DNA of 48,261 nucleotides. It comes from an uncultured Lachnospiraceae bacterium. GTDB lineage: Bacteria > Bacillota > Clostridia > Lachnospirales > Lachnospiraceae. The position numbers and the translations under genes were made by a program. Numbering within the stretch: the stretch's first letter is position 1; every line of letters starts with the position of its first letter. Under the pieces are notes generated by a model. The model did no database searches, was not told the DNA's origin, and saw only the letters and a program-made list of their open reading frames with translations. The DNA is taken from contig CAMUAR010000027.1 of assembly GCA_947086895.1 (NCBI GenBank), positions 1 through 48,261 of the forward strand, given 5' to 3'. This document shows positions 39,351 to 48,208 of the stretch, piece after piece.

Positions 39351-40745
39351 CTACCCCTCCATCAGCTGCTTCATCAGACGAACACTTCCAATTTTCTCTG
39401 CCAAATCATGACAGCCAGCAAGACTTGACCTTACATAATCCATCACATCATTCTGACTTCCAAAAAAAACTGGAAGTTCTGCAAGCACCGCCGCAAGCAT
39501 CGCCCGGTTTAAATTTCTTGGCTGCGCAGACCACGCGCCAAGAAGTTTCTCACAAAGATCTTTTGACAGCTGATCTAAATCCTGTCTTTCAGACTGTCCC
39601 TCACTCTCCTTCTTTTCCAGTGGAATAAACAGGCTATCTTTCAGCAGAACATTGCTGATCATAAGGCAGGACAATTGTTTTCCAAGCATCATGCTCTGTG
39701 CAGGTTTCTCTATCTGCGGTGCAATTTCTTCCAAAACGCCCTGATTTTTTTGCAGTTCCAACAATAAATCTTCCAAAACGCCTTCCGTATGTGCAAAAGC
39801 AGCATTGGAATCTTCCAAAATTACAATACTGTCTTCAATAATACTTTTGCTTATTCTTCTAAGAATATCAAAAAGCACCTCTGTCTGTTTGAACGCCTCG
39901 CCGGAGGAATAAGGAATATTTAACAGCCATGCATACAAAAGATTTACAAGTTCCTCCAAACTGTAGTACGCATCGGTCAGCTTATGAAGCTTTTCTGTGA
40001 TCTTTTCCAAAAGCGCTTGTTTTTCCTGAAATTCTCTCAGATCAAGTGCGCTCCAATCTGTTGTAGAAAGCGTTTGCCAGCTGTCAAAAATTTCTGGAAA
40101 CAAGTCCGAAAACCCGTATGGACGATACAGACCGGCCGAGGACTCAATACGAAACACAAAATCCCTGGCATCTTTTTTATCCATCCCAAGATAATGTTCA
40201 AAACTGCCTTTTACAAGATCGCAGAACTTCCCCCTGCTCATGCGCACAGGCATCTGAGAAAGCATCTGACGAATTCTTGTATTCACTACAACATTGTCCT
40301 TCTCCATAAAAATATACTGAAGAATCTCGCGCGCCGCCGTGTCATCATCCATCTCGGCAAGCTCCTCATACTTAAGTTCCAAACGGTTTATCATATATTC
40401 ATAGAGGGAAAAAATATCTGTATATGCGGTCAGCACCTGCATTTTTGCTGTTATTGTCTTTCGGATATCGTCCAAAACTTCTATTGCTTTCTCCCGCTTG
40501 CTCCCGTCAAAGCTTCCGACAATATTTTCCATTGCAATGTCAGCAATCTGTTTTAATATCTGCATCGCTTCTTCTGGAAGATTTGTTTCGCCGTCCGCTA
40601 TGGATTCATAAAAACTAAAATACTGCATTGCAAAGCTAGTACCTGCATAAATATGGTTTACCGTCGCCATCTTCCCAAAGACAAACGGCAGATTCTGTTC
40701 AAGGTTCTTCCCCTCAAGTACCTCGTGAATTACTTTTTTGTCCAT
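39351..40745 (-). CDS. Unrecognised 464-aa helical protein coupled to ABC permeases
   Basis: A 464-aa acidic, almost entirely helical soluble protein with no membrane segment or signal. Blocks include FGKMATVNHIYAGTSFAMQYFSFYESIADGE, SRGKFCDLVKGSFEHYLGMDKKDARDF and a C-terminal RQDLDQLSKDLCEKLLGAW. I recognise no domain and no Walker motif, so it is not the missing ABC ATPase. An SD (GGGAGG) lies 5 nt before the ATG. It follows permease 2 by 24 bp and overlaps into the 107-aa gene, so all four are co-expressed. Confidence 0.75.
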   Translation of the reverse strand: MDKKVIHEVLEGKNLEQNLPFVFGKMATVNHIYAGTSFAMQYFSFYESIADGETNLPEEAMQILKQIADIAMENIVGSFDGSKREKAIEVLDDIRKTITAKMQVLTAYTDIFSLYEYMINRLELKYEELAEMDDDTAAREILQYIFMEKDNVVVNTRIRQMLSQMPVRMSRGKFCDLVKGSFEHYLGMDKKDARDFVFRIESSAGLYRPYGFSDLFPEIFDSWQTLSTTDWSALDLREFQEKQALLEKITEKLHKLTDAYYSLEELVNLLYAWLLNIPYSSGEAFKQTEVLFDILRRISKSIIEDSIVILEDSNAAFAHTEGVLEDLLLELQKNQGVLEEIAPQIEKPAQSMMLGKQLSCLMISNVLLKDSLFIPLEKKESEGQSERQDLDQLSKDLCEKLLGAWSAQPRNLNRAMLAAVLAELPVFFGSQNDVMDYVRSSLAGCHDLAEKIGSVRLMKQLMEG

Positions 40746-40769
40746 CCCAACCTCCCTCTTATAAGCGTT

Positions 40770-41870
40770 TTACCAAAGCAGTTTTGTAATGCTGCGCAAA
40801 AACACGCAATTTGGTATCCAGCGAAGCCACAGCAAAAAACGATCGATCAGCACTCCTTCCACAAGTGAGCAAAAACCGCAGCAGCCCATAACAAGCAGCA
40901 ACAGCGCCCCTGCAATCTGGAAACCGAAAAGCCCCCTTATTATTTTTGCCAAATAATAGTAGGTCAATGCCATGATAATCGAAAAAATAAGCGTTGTCCA
41001 TAGTATAATAAAAAATTTTTCTTCTTTTCCTGCTCCAAAGCACAAACAGACCGCAAAAACAACGGACATACCAAGCGACAGTATAAATGATGCTGCAATG
41101 TCCCCCGCAGCCACAGCAAATCTTCCCATCGCACAAATTCTTTTGCGGGCGGCGATCCCACACGCCTTTTCTGAATAAATGCTCCCCATCGCTACAAACG
41201 GGACAGCACAGAGCATCATCGCTGCCACCGCTGTGATTGCCTGACGGTATAAAAGACTGTTTTTCACTCCATCTTCCCGCTCTTTTCCTACAGTATCTAC
41301 AAATCGAAACTGAAATGCGAAATCAAAATTTTCGTCTTTTATAAGAGAAGCCGTGTATTCTTCATACTCCTGCCTTGTGTACTTTTCCTTCTCTCCTTCC
41401 GGCAGTGATTCATACTCTTTGTATCCTTGCGCAAGGCAGATTTCATACATCATCTCCCCTGCCACAATATCAGCAAGGATAGAAGAAGCATCGTCTCCTT
41501 TGGGATGATAAACTGCGATCAGACTCCGGCTGCGACCCTTTGAAATCTTATCTGCATACCCCTCGCGTATCTCAAAAACACATTGTATATAACCATCCGA
41601 AAGCTGTTCTAAAAGTTCTTCCAGGCTGCCTTCCACAATATAGAGAGATTCCAACTTGCGCAGCCTGTCAATCAAAGCCCGAACTTCTTTTGTATCTTCC
41701 CCTGCCGCCACGCCGATGGGAATGCTCGCCCTCTTTTCTGCTTCCGCGTTAAACTGCCCCATGGCAAAAAGAAAAAACAGAAGCGAAATTACAAGGACAA
41801 TCACGGTGACCCGATCTTTAAAAAACAGGCGAAGCCGCAGCCAAAATTCAACCACAATATCCTTAAACAT
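40770..41870 (-). CDS. ABC-2-type permease (second of a pair)
   Basis: A 366-aa membrane protein in the ABC2 permease layout: one N-terminal helix (about 20-40), a large extracytoplasmic region (about 45-215) and five to six C-terminal helices. The start at 41870 lies inside the end of permease 1 (8-bp overlap), with AGGAGG upstream; the longer frame is rejected. It likely forms a heterodimer with permease 1. No ATP-binding gene is in the operon. The cargo is unknown. Confidence 0.85.
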   Translation of the reverse strand: MFKDIVVEFWLRLRLFFKDRVTVIVLVISLLFFLFAMGQFNAEAEKRASIPIGVAAGEDTKEVRALIDRLRKLESLYIVEGSLEELLEQLSDGYIQCVFEIREGYADKISKGRSRSLIAVYHPKGDDASSILADIVAGEMMYEICLAQGYKEYESLPEGEKEKYTRQEYEEYTASLIKDENFDFAFQFRFVDTVGKEREDGVKNSLLYRQAITAVAAMMLCAVPFVAMGSIYSEKACGIAARKRICAMGRFAVAAGDIAASFILSLGMSVVFAVCLCFGAGKEEKFFIILWTTLIFSIIMALTYYYLAKIIRGLFGFQIAGALLLLVMGCCGFCSLVEGVLIDRFLLWLRWIPNCVFLRSITKLLW

Positions 41871-43086
41871 TCTCAACCTTTCCTCCTTTCTGCCGGTAAA
41901 CAGCAGCTGCAAACACCGAGAGCAGAAAGATTCCGCCAAAAATTGCAGCCGCTTTCCACGCAGCGGATGAAACAGGAAAAGTTTCTTTTGATCGCTGTGA
42001 CAATATTTTTAAACAGTCTGACAAATACCAGTAATTTGGAAAAAATTTTGCTGCTGCTGCCATCTTGCCCGGAAAATACATATAAGGTATGATTCCGCCT
42101 CCAAAAACGGCTCCAAAAATCAAAAACAGATTGGAAGCAAAAAGATAGTTTTGCATTTTTTGAAATAAAGCTGCAAAAAACAGCATAACAGCCACAAGAA
42201 AATACGCTGCAGCACAGAGCGCTGCAACCGCCAAAAACGGCAGACCAACCCCGGATAACCGCAAAATACTCCAGCCTAATATTGCCAAAACAGTAAATAT
42301 AAAATCAAAAAATATCTGTTTTTCTATTACAATAATAATTGGATTTACACCAATCGCTCCCAGCCTGCGAAGGATCCCTGCATGATGTTCTTTCTGAAAG
42401 ACCGCGCCGCAGAGCACTGCTAAAAACGCGACAAATACATAGGCTGCTTCCGCAAGAAAAAATGACGCCAAATCCACACTTTGTACCTGCTCCAAAACAA
42501 TCTCTTCAAAAAAATCATTCTTTGCAAGCGCCCTTAAAATCAACGCTATGGAAAATCGTTCATTTACCTTTTTCGCTTCCTCTGTGCTCATGCCGGAATC
42601 AAGCATAATATCGTAGAGAGAAACACAGTTGATCTCAACCGCGGAAATATATTTTGCATAGCTTTCCATCAAGTTCCGAAGCATAATCTCAACGGTAGTG
42701 TTTCTTGTTGAAATTACAACCTGCACCGGCAGATGTTCCAAATAAACCATGCTGTCTGCAAAATCTTCTGGAATTTCCACATACATATCAAGCTCCCCGT
42801 CCTCAAAACGGCGGTGGATCTCTTCTGCATCCTCAATAAGAACAGATACGTAAGAAGTAAAAAATCCACCTTCCAAATACATGGAAGTCACCATTTCCGA
42901 ATAGACGGAAGTATCATGGTTTATCACGCCGATACGCACTATTTTTTGCGTTTCTAAATCTGCTTCCCCCGATTTTTTGGAGAACAAAGCCGCCGCAAAT
43001 AGAACAGCGAAAAACACAAAAAGAAAGATAAGATTTCTGCCTCTTCCAAAAAGAATTTTAACATCCTTTAAAAATAGTGCTGTCAT
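41863..43086 (-). CDS. ABC-2-type permease (first of a pair)
   Basis: A 407-aa membrane protein with the same layout as its neighbour: TALFLKDVKILFGRGRNLIFLFVFFAVLFAAALF at the N-terminus, an ectodomain (about 45-215) and a C-terminal six-helix bundle. The ATG at 43086 begins one base after the rhomboid stop, so translation is re-initiated; the longer frame overlaps the rhomboid zinc-finger codons. It is similar in size and architecture to drug, lantibiotic or Nod-type ABC-2 exporters and to YhgE-like proteins that lack an ATPase partner. Confidence 0.85.
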   Translation of the reverse strand: MTALFLKDVKILFGRGRNLIFLFVFFAVLFAAALFSKKSGEADLETQKIVRIGVINHDTSVYSEMVTSMYLEGGFFTSYVSVLIEDAEEIHRRFEDGELDMYVEIPEDFADSMVYLEHLPVQVVISTRNTTVEIMLRNLMESYAKYISAVEINCVSLYDIMLDSGMSTEEAKKVNERFSIALILRALAKNDFFEEIVLEQVQSVDLASFFLAEAAYVFVAFLAVLCGAVFQKEHHAGILRRLGAIGVNPIIIVIEKQIFFDFIFTVLAILGWSILRLSGVGLPFLAVAALCAAAYFLVAVMLFFAALFQKMQNYLFASNLFLIFGAVFGGGIIPYMYFPGKMAAAAKFFPNYWYLSDCLKILSQRSKETFPVSSAAWKAAAIFGGIFLLSVFAAAVYRQKGGKVENV

Positions 43087-43087
43087 A

Positions 43088-44023
43088 TCATTTGCCTTGC
43101 GTATTATGAACATGTTCGTGCGTGTACAAATGGTCCATACAATACTCATAATTTCCATCGCACTTTGAGCAGAAACGGAATTCCAAATTTTCATCGTCCA
43201 TCTCTGTTCTTCCGCACACCGCACAGCGATGTCTTGTAATTACCGTTCGCCCGCGAAACGGAACGGTATTATCTCCCCGCTGTCCCTCTCTTACCTCACG
43301 CCGGAACTTCTGTTTCCGGTGTACTTCTTTTGGAGAAATACTTCTATAATTTCTTGTCATCAGGAAAAATACAACAAAGTTCAGCAAAGACGCTCCGATC
43401 ACAATTCTTCCAACAATATCGTACTTGATAAACTGATAGAGCAAAAGCGCCCCATAAATCATTCCAAGATATTTTATCTTGATCGGCAGAAGGAACATCA
43501 AATACACTTCCATATTTGGAAATGTCGCGGCAAACGCCAAAAAGATCGACATATTAACAAAATATGTGCTGAACATTAAAAACCAGCTGCCTCCAAGTTC
43601 AAGTCTTGTAAAAAATGTTTTTGCACCGAAAAGTTCAATCACCGCCGCGTATTCTTTATTTACATAAGCGTAAGCCATCACCGCAAAGCTTCCGAGCACC
43701 GTAAAAAACATTCCGCCGAAAAAATAAAAATTATATCGAAACGTTCCCCAAGTCCGCTCCAAACTCATGCCGATGGAAAAATAGAAATACAGCATAATCA
43801 AAGTAAAAAAATCAAAACTTGACGGCGGAACCAAAATCCATGTAACGAGCCGCCATACCTGACCGTGCAGCAAAAGATATGGATTTAACATTAAAAATTC
43901 AAAGAAACTCGGAGCAATTAACTGCATCAAATACCCCACCGCATAACATAAAATCAGCCCAAGCGGCAAATTACGGATTGCATACCGACCAAATTTTCGT
44001 TCTAGCTTGTTCATAAACTTCAT
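43088..44023 (-). CDS. Rhomboid-like membrane protein without catalytic residues, with C-terminal zinc fingers
   Basis: A 311-aa protein with six membrane helices in the rhomboid arrangement, including the L1-loop motif GQVWRLVTWILVPP. The serine-protease motif GxSG is absent (FSTYFVNMSIF at that position), and no His lies in the last helices, so it looks like a pseudoprotease of the derlin/iRhom kind. The soluble C-terminus ends in a zinc-ribbon-like module: CAVCGRTE, CSKCDGNYEYC and HLYTHEH. The ATG at 44023 follows AAAGGCG. It is the first gene after a consensus promoter and is followed directly by the permease pair. Confidence 0.82.
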   Translation of the reverse strand: MKFMNKLERKFGRYAIRNLPLGLILCYAVGYLMQLIAPSFFEFLMLNPYLLLHGQVWRLVTWILVPPSSFDFFTLIMLYFYFSIGMSLERTWGTFRYNFYFFGGMFFTVLGSFAVMAYAYVNKEYAAVIELFGAKTFFTRLELGGSWFLMFSTYFVNMSIFLAFAATFPNMEVYLMFLLPIKIKYLGMIYGALLLYQFIKYDIVGRIVIGASLLNFVVFFLMTRNYRSISPKEVHRKQKFRREVREGQRGDNTVPFRGRTVITRHRCAVCGRTEMDDENLEFRFCSKCDGNYEYCMDHLYTHEHVHNTQGK

Positions 44024-44112
44024 AATTAACGCCTTTCTTTTCCCCTCCGCGCGCCGCAGCCCGCAGGCAAAATCCACCCTCTGGAAAAAAATCCTTTTGG
44101 GACTTAATCACA

Positions 44113-44141
44113 ATTATAAGAATTCCATCCTCCAATGTCAA
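44113..44141 (-). promoter_or_regulatory. Consensus promoter for the rhomboid-permease operon
   Basis: On the minus strand, a perfect -35 TTGACA (44141-44136), a 17-nt spacer and a perfect -10 TATAAT (44118-44113), about 90 nt before the start codon. This is the best sigma-A match in the window. Confidence 0.88.
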
Positions 44142-44168
44142 ATAAAAGGATTCTAAATTTTAATCTCC

Positions 44169-44197
44169 TTGCTTTTCCAGCTGAAATCTGCTACACT
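44169..44197 (+). promoter_or_regulatory. Promoter for rqcH
   Basis: TTGCTT (44169-44174), a 17-nt spacer and TACACT (44192-44197). It lies back to back with the minus promoter, 27 bp apart. Confidence 0.7.
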
Positions 44198-44230
44198 TTC
44201 AAGCAACACAAACATTATTAAAGAAGCTGC

Positions 44231-44265
44231 TTTGAAAAATTGCATCGATGTGCCAGTTTTTCAAA
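44231..44265 (+). promoter_or_regulatory. Leader hairpin before rqcH
   Basis: TTTGAAAAA (44231-44239) and TTTTTCAAA (44257-44265) form a perfect 9-bp stem with a 17-nt loop. It ends about 14 nt before the SD (GGAGG). Confidence 0.4.
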
Positions 44266-44289
44266 AAGCTGTTTGTATGGAGGATTATT

Positions 44290-46053
44290 ATGGCATTTGA
44301 CGGAATCGTTATTTCTAATATTGTTTATGAATTAAAACAAGCGCTTACTGGCGGAAGAATTGTAAAAATCAGTCAGCCGGAAAAAGATGAACTTGTCCTC
44401 TCCATAAAAAATTACGACACCTACAAATTATTGATCAGCGCATCTGCTTCCCTTCCATTAATCTATCTGACAAAAGAAAACAAGCAGAACCCGATGACCG
44501 CGCCAAATTTTTGTATGCTGCTGCGCAAGCATTTCAACAGCGCGCGCATTCTTTCCATCGAACAGCCTGGTCTTGAGCGCGTGATTGATTTTTCCATTGA
44601 GCATCTGGATGAGATGGGAGATTTGTGCAAAAAGCATCTGATCGTTGAAATTATGGGCAAGCACAGCAATATTATTTTCTGCAATGAAAACTATCAGGTT
44701 GTCGACAGTATCAAGCGCGTATCAGGAGCTGTCAGCTCCGTGCGCACCGTGCTGCCTGGAAGTGATTATTTTATTCCAAAAACACAAGAAAAATCCGACC
44801 CGCTCACATTGACGCAGGAACAATTCTTTCAGCATGTCTGCGCAAAACCTCTGCCCGCATCAAAAGCTTTGTATCAGAGCTTGACCGGCATCAGCCCTCT
44901 TATTGCAAATGAGCTTTGCCACGAGGCAGGTATTGACGGGGAACAGCCGCTTAGCACTATGCCGGAAGAATATCAGATCCATTTATACCGAACGCTTCTC
45001 GCTATGCTTGAGAAAGTAAAAAGCGGAGATTTTTCGCCAAATATTATCTATCAGGGCAAAGCGCCGACAGAGTTTTCTTCTGTACCGCTGTACTGTTATC
45101 ACGGTGCTGACGGCATGACCATCCACACTTTTGATTCGATCTCGAAACTCCTTGAAACTTATTATTCCTCAAAAAATAAGTTTACACGCATTCATCAGAA
45201 ATCTGCGGATCTGCGCCGGATTATCGCCAGCGCGATCGAGCGCGACAGCAAAAAATACGACTTACAGCAAAAACAGTTAAAGGATACCGAAAAAAGAGAG
45301 AAATACCGGATTTATGGAGAACTTCTAACCACTTACGGCTACTCGATTGCACCGGGCGAAAAATCAGCGGTTGTGCTTAACTATTATACGGACGAGGAAA
45401 TTACCATCCCGCTTGACCCAGAGCTTTCTGCCATCAATAATGCAAAACAATATTTTGATAAGTATGCAAAACTAAAGCGCACCTATGAAGCATTAATTCG
45501 TTTGACGCAGGAAACGCACGATGAGCTGATGCATCTCGACTCGATCCGAACTGCGCTTGATATCGCGGAATCCGAGGACGACCTTGCCGAGTTAAAAGAA
45601 GAAATGATGGATTACGGTTTTGTGAAACGACATTATTCTCAAGGAAAAAACGGAAAAAAACAGCCGAAGAAAATAAAAAGCCAGCCGTTCCACTACACTA
45701 CTTCCGACGGCTATGATATCTATGTCGGAAAAAACAATTATCAAAACGACGAGCTGACATTCCAGTTTTCCTCCGGCGGAGACTGGTGGTTCCACGCCAA
45801 AGGAATCCCCGGTTCCCATGTTATTGTAAAATCAAAAGGTGAACCTCTGCCGGATTCTGTCTATGAGGACGCCGGAAAACTCGCCGCCTACTACTCAAAA
45901 GACCGCGATGCCGACAAGGTAGAAATCGACTATACCGAGCGGCGCAATATCAAAAAACCAAGCGGCGCAAAACCTGGCTTTGTTGTTTACTACACCAATT
46001 ATTCTTTGATGGCATCTCCCGGAACGGACGGATTAACATTAGTCTCCGGCTGA
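44290..46053 (+). CDS. rqcH: Ribosome-rescue factor RqcH (NFACT family)
   Basis: A 587-aa NFACT protein. RqcH binds split 50S subunits carrying stalled peptidyl-tRNA and adds alanine tails for degradation; older annotations call it fibronectin-binding protein. NFACT-N begins MAFDGIVISNIVYELKQAL and includes HLIVEIMGKHSNII. A long helical/coiled-coil middle (about 280-440) contains RHYSQGKNGKKQPKK. The NFACT-R domain has HYTTSDGYDIYVGKNNYQNDELT and DWWFHAKGIPGSHVIVK. The ATG at 44290 follows GGAGG at 6 nt; the longer frame lacks an SD. A PHP phosphatase gene follows at 35 bp. Confidence 0.95.
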   Translation: MAFDGIVISNIVYELKQALTGGRIVKISQPEKDELVLSIKNYDTYKLLISASASLPLIYLTKENKQNPMTAPNFCMLLRKHFNSARILSIEQPGLERVIDFSIEHLDEMGDLCKKHLIVEIMGKHSNIIFCNENYQVVDSIKRVSGAVSSVRTVLPGSDYFIPKTQEKSDPLTLTQEQFFQHVCAKPLPASKALYQSLTGISPLIANELCHEAGIDGEQPLSTMPEEYQIHLYRTLLAMLEKVKSGDFSPNIIYQGKAPTEFSSVPLYCYHGADGMTIHTFDSISKLLETYYSSKNKFTRIHQKSADLRRIIASAIERDSKKYDLQQKQLKDTEKREKYRIYGELLTTYGYSIAPGEKSAVVLNYYTDEEITIPLDPELSAINNAKQYFDKYAKLKRTYEALIRLTQETHDELMHLDSIRTALDIAESEDDLAELKEEMMDYGFVKRHYSQGKNGKKQPKKIKSQPFHYTTSDGYDIYVGKNNYQNDELTFQFSSGGDWWFHAKGIPGSHVIVKSKGEPLPDSVYEDAGKLAAYYSKDRDADKVEIDYTERRNIKKPSGAKPGFVVYYTNYSLMASPGTDGLTLVSG

Positions 46054-46088
46054 TTGTAAAAAACATTTTAACTTTGCGAGGTACTATA

Positions 46089-46913
46089 ATGATTCAAGCG
46101 GACTTCCACACTCACACTGCATTTTCCAGCGACTCTACAGAGCTGCCGGAAAACATAATAGAACAGGCAATCCATCTTGGACTTGATACCATTTGCATCA
46201 CAGACCACTACGATCACTTGTTTCCAGAGCAGTACAAAGAACGTTTTACCTTTGACCTTGACGCTTACTTTCAAAAACTTTTTGACTGCCGGGAACGATA
46301 CCGTGGCAAAATCCGAGTTTTATGCGGCGCTGAACTTGGACTTCGCGATGAACCGGATGTTCTTTCCGACTGCGTATCCTTCTATAAAGAACTGGCTGTT
46401 CAGTATCCATTTGACTTTTTTATTGGCTCTGTTCATATATTAGAACACACCGATCCATACTATCCTGAATATTGGCAATCCCATGAAATTTCGGATGGCA
46501 TGACGGCTTATTTTGACGCTTTGCTTACCGGCGTCAAGCATTATAATATGTTTCATGTGCTAGGTCATCTGGATTACCTTGTCCGGTATTTTCCCGATCA
46601 TACCAACGATTATCAATATTCAAAGTATACAGACCAGATTGATGAAATTTTAAAGCTTTTAATCGAGCAAGGGCGCGGTATTGAATTAAATACCGCCGGT
46701 TATAAGTACGGTCTTCCCTACCCGCACCCGCGCCCGGAAATTCTCGCGCGCTACCGCGAACTTGGCGGAGAAATACTGACCATTGGCTCCGACGGGCATA
46801 CCACAAACCATCTCGCATACAACTTTTCCGGTGCAAGAGAACTGCTGCTCTCTCTTGGTTACCGCTATTATACCGTGTACGAAAACCAAAAACCAGAATT
46901 TAAAAATTTATAA
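46089..46913 (+). CDS. PHP-domain phosphatase (HisJ-family)
   Basis: A 274-aa PHP metallophosphoesterase. Metal-binding motifs are ADFHTHTAFSSDS at the N-terminus, ICITDHYDHL, CGAELGL, FIGSVHILE, VLGHLDYLVRYF and TIGSDGHTT. The family includes the histidinol-phosphate phosphatase HisJ, but there are no other his genes here, so the substrate (histidinol phosphate or another small phosphate) is uncertain. The ATG at 46089 follows GCGAGG; the longer TTG frame is rejected. It is probably cotranscribed with rqcH and ends before the hairpin at 46962-47040. Confidence 0.87.
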   Translation: MIQADFHTHTAFSSDSTELPENIIEQAIHLGLDTICITDHYDHLFPEQYKERFTFDLDAYFQKLFDCRERYRGKIRVLCGAELGLRDEPDVLSDCVSFYKELAVQYPFDFFIGSVHILEHTDPYYPEYWQSHEISDGMTAYFDALLTGVKHYNMFHVLGHLDYLVRYFPDHTNDYQYSKYTDQIDEILKLLIEQGRGIELNTAGYKYGLPYPHPRPEILARYRELGGEILTIGSDGHTTNHLAYNFSGARELLLSLGYRYYTVYENQKPEFKNL

Positions 46914-46961
46914 CCGTTTTTCGCTGCTTTTTGCGGCAAAATACAATATTGACCTTTGCAT

Positions 46962-47040
46962 TACAGCGCACTTTTTAAAAATCATAAAATCTGCTAAAAA
47001 ATATGATTTATTAAGGCAGTGATTTTTATTGTGCGCTGTA
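46962..47040. terminator. Extended hairpin between PHP gene and mnmA (bidirectional)
   Basis: Three nested arms: TACAGCGCAC / GTGCGCTGTA (46962-46971 and 47031-47040), AAAAATCA / TGATTTTT (46977-46984 and 47020-47027) and CTGC / GCAG (46991-46994 and 47016-47019). It lies between convergent genes and fits a shared terminator; a small palindromic repeat (MITE-like) is an alternative. Confidence 0.6.
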
Positions 47041-47050
47041 GTATTATTGG

Positions 47051-48094
47051 CTATAAAATTGTTCCGCCTCCTAATACATACTCCCCATCATAAAGAACAA
47101 GTGCTTGTCCCGGCGTTACGGCGCGCTGCTCCTCCTCAAAAATACACCTTAGTCTATCCCCTTCCTGATATATTTTTGCCGGCGCCCCACTGTGATTGTA
47201 ACGTATTTTTGCAATCACCTGCATTCCATCCTCAATCGTATCTCTGCTCACGAAATTTATATTTTCCGCAACTGCTTCCTTTGCAAAAATTTCTGATCCG
47301 TAACCAAGAACAACCTCATTTTCTTTCGGTCGAATTTCAAGTACATAAGCGGATTCTGCAAGCGACAGTCCAAGCCCTCTGCGCTGTCCCACAGTATAAT
47401 GAATAATGCCTTTATGTCTTCCCATCACATTGCCTTTCCGGTCAACAAAATTGCCCGCCGGAAATTCCACGCTGGAATATTCTCTGATAAACTTCGCATA
47501 ATCATCATCTTCCACAAAGCAAATTTCCTGGCTGTCCGGCTTATCTGCCACAAAAAGCCCTGCATTTTGGGCAATTTGACGCACATCTTCTTTTGTATAC
47601 TCCCCCAGCGGCATAAGCGTATGCGACAACTGCTGCTGCGTCAGACGATACAGCATATAAGTCTGATCCTTTTTTGGCGCGGCAGAATTTCGCACTGCAT
47701 ATCTTCCATTGCAAAGCTTCTCAATACGCGCATAATGCCCTGTTGCAATACAATCCACCCCAAGTTCCAAAGCTTTATGCAAAAGCGCTTCCCATTTTAC
47801 ATACCGGTTGCAGGCGATGCATGGGTTTGGCGTTCTGCCTGCCGTATACTCGCGCACAAAATACTCGACTACATGCTGTTGAAATTCCTTCTGAAAATCT
47901 ACAATATAGTGTGGAATTCCAAGAGAAGAAGCGATATAACCCGCATCTTTTTCTTCTTTTTGTCCATAAATATCCGATTTCTTCCAGACTTTCATTGTCA
48001 CGCCAATCACATCGTAACCCGCTTCTTTTAACAAATACGCGGCAACGGAAGAATCAACTCCCCCGGACATTCCGACTGCTACTCGTTTCTTCAT
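47051..48094 (-). CDS. mnmA: tRNA-uridine 2-sulfurtransferase MnmA
   Basis: A 347-aa enzyme that thiolates wobble U34 of tRNA Lys, Glu and Gln. The PP-loop GMSGGVDSSVAAY is at the N-terminus. The catalytic cysteines lie in TPNPCIACNRYVKW (about residue 100) and SQEICFVEDDDY (about residue 198). TGHYARIE, HYTVGQRRGLGLS and the C-terminal beta-barrel (TPGQALVLYDGEYVLGGGTI) are typical. The ATG at 48094 follows GAGGAAATTT; an upstream ATG at 48127 has no SD. Sulfur may come from the desulfurase at 11223-12383 or one outside the window. The gene's upstream side abuts a mobile-element end. Confidence 0.96.
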   Translation of the reverse strand: MKKRVAVGMSGGVDSSVAAYLLKEAGYDVIGVTMKVWKKSDIYGQKEEKDAGYIASSLGIPHYIVDFQKEFQQHVVEYFVREYTAGRTPNPCIACNRYVKWEALLHKALELGVDCIATGHYARIEKLCNGRYAVRNSAAPKKDQTYMLYRLTQQQLSHTLMPLGEYTKEDVRQIAQNAGLFVADKPDSQEICFVEDDDYAKFIREYSSVEFPAGNFVDRKGNVMGRHKGIIHYTVGQRRGLGLSLAESAYVLEIRPKENEVVLGYGSEIFAKEAVAENINFVSRDTIEDGMQVIAKIRYNHSGAPAKIYQEGDRLRCIFEEEQRAVTPGQALVLYDGEYVLGGGTIL

Positions 48095-48144
48095 AAATTT
48101 CCTCATTTCTGCGCTGTTTTTGCGCACTTTGGGCTTGTGTCAAT

Positions 48145-48178
48145 CCGTAAGTTTCGCAGCGCTCAGACACAAACTTGT
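48145..48178 (-). repeat. Inverted repeat upstream of mnmA
   Basis: TTGTGTC and GACACAA (7-bp arms around about 20 nt) lie between mnmA and the mobile-element end. No convincing -10/-35 pair for mnmA was seen in 48128-48208. Confidence 0.35.
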
Positions 48179-48208
48179 TTCTTCACATTCTGTCAGCAGC
48201 TCTCTATT

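Noticed and set aside
43087..43224. 46-residue N-terminal extension of permease 1
   Set aside because: It overlaps the rhomboid zinc-finger codons in another frame, and the ATG at 43086 directly follows the rhomboid stop.
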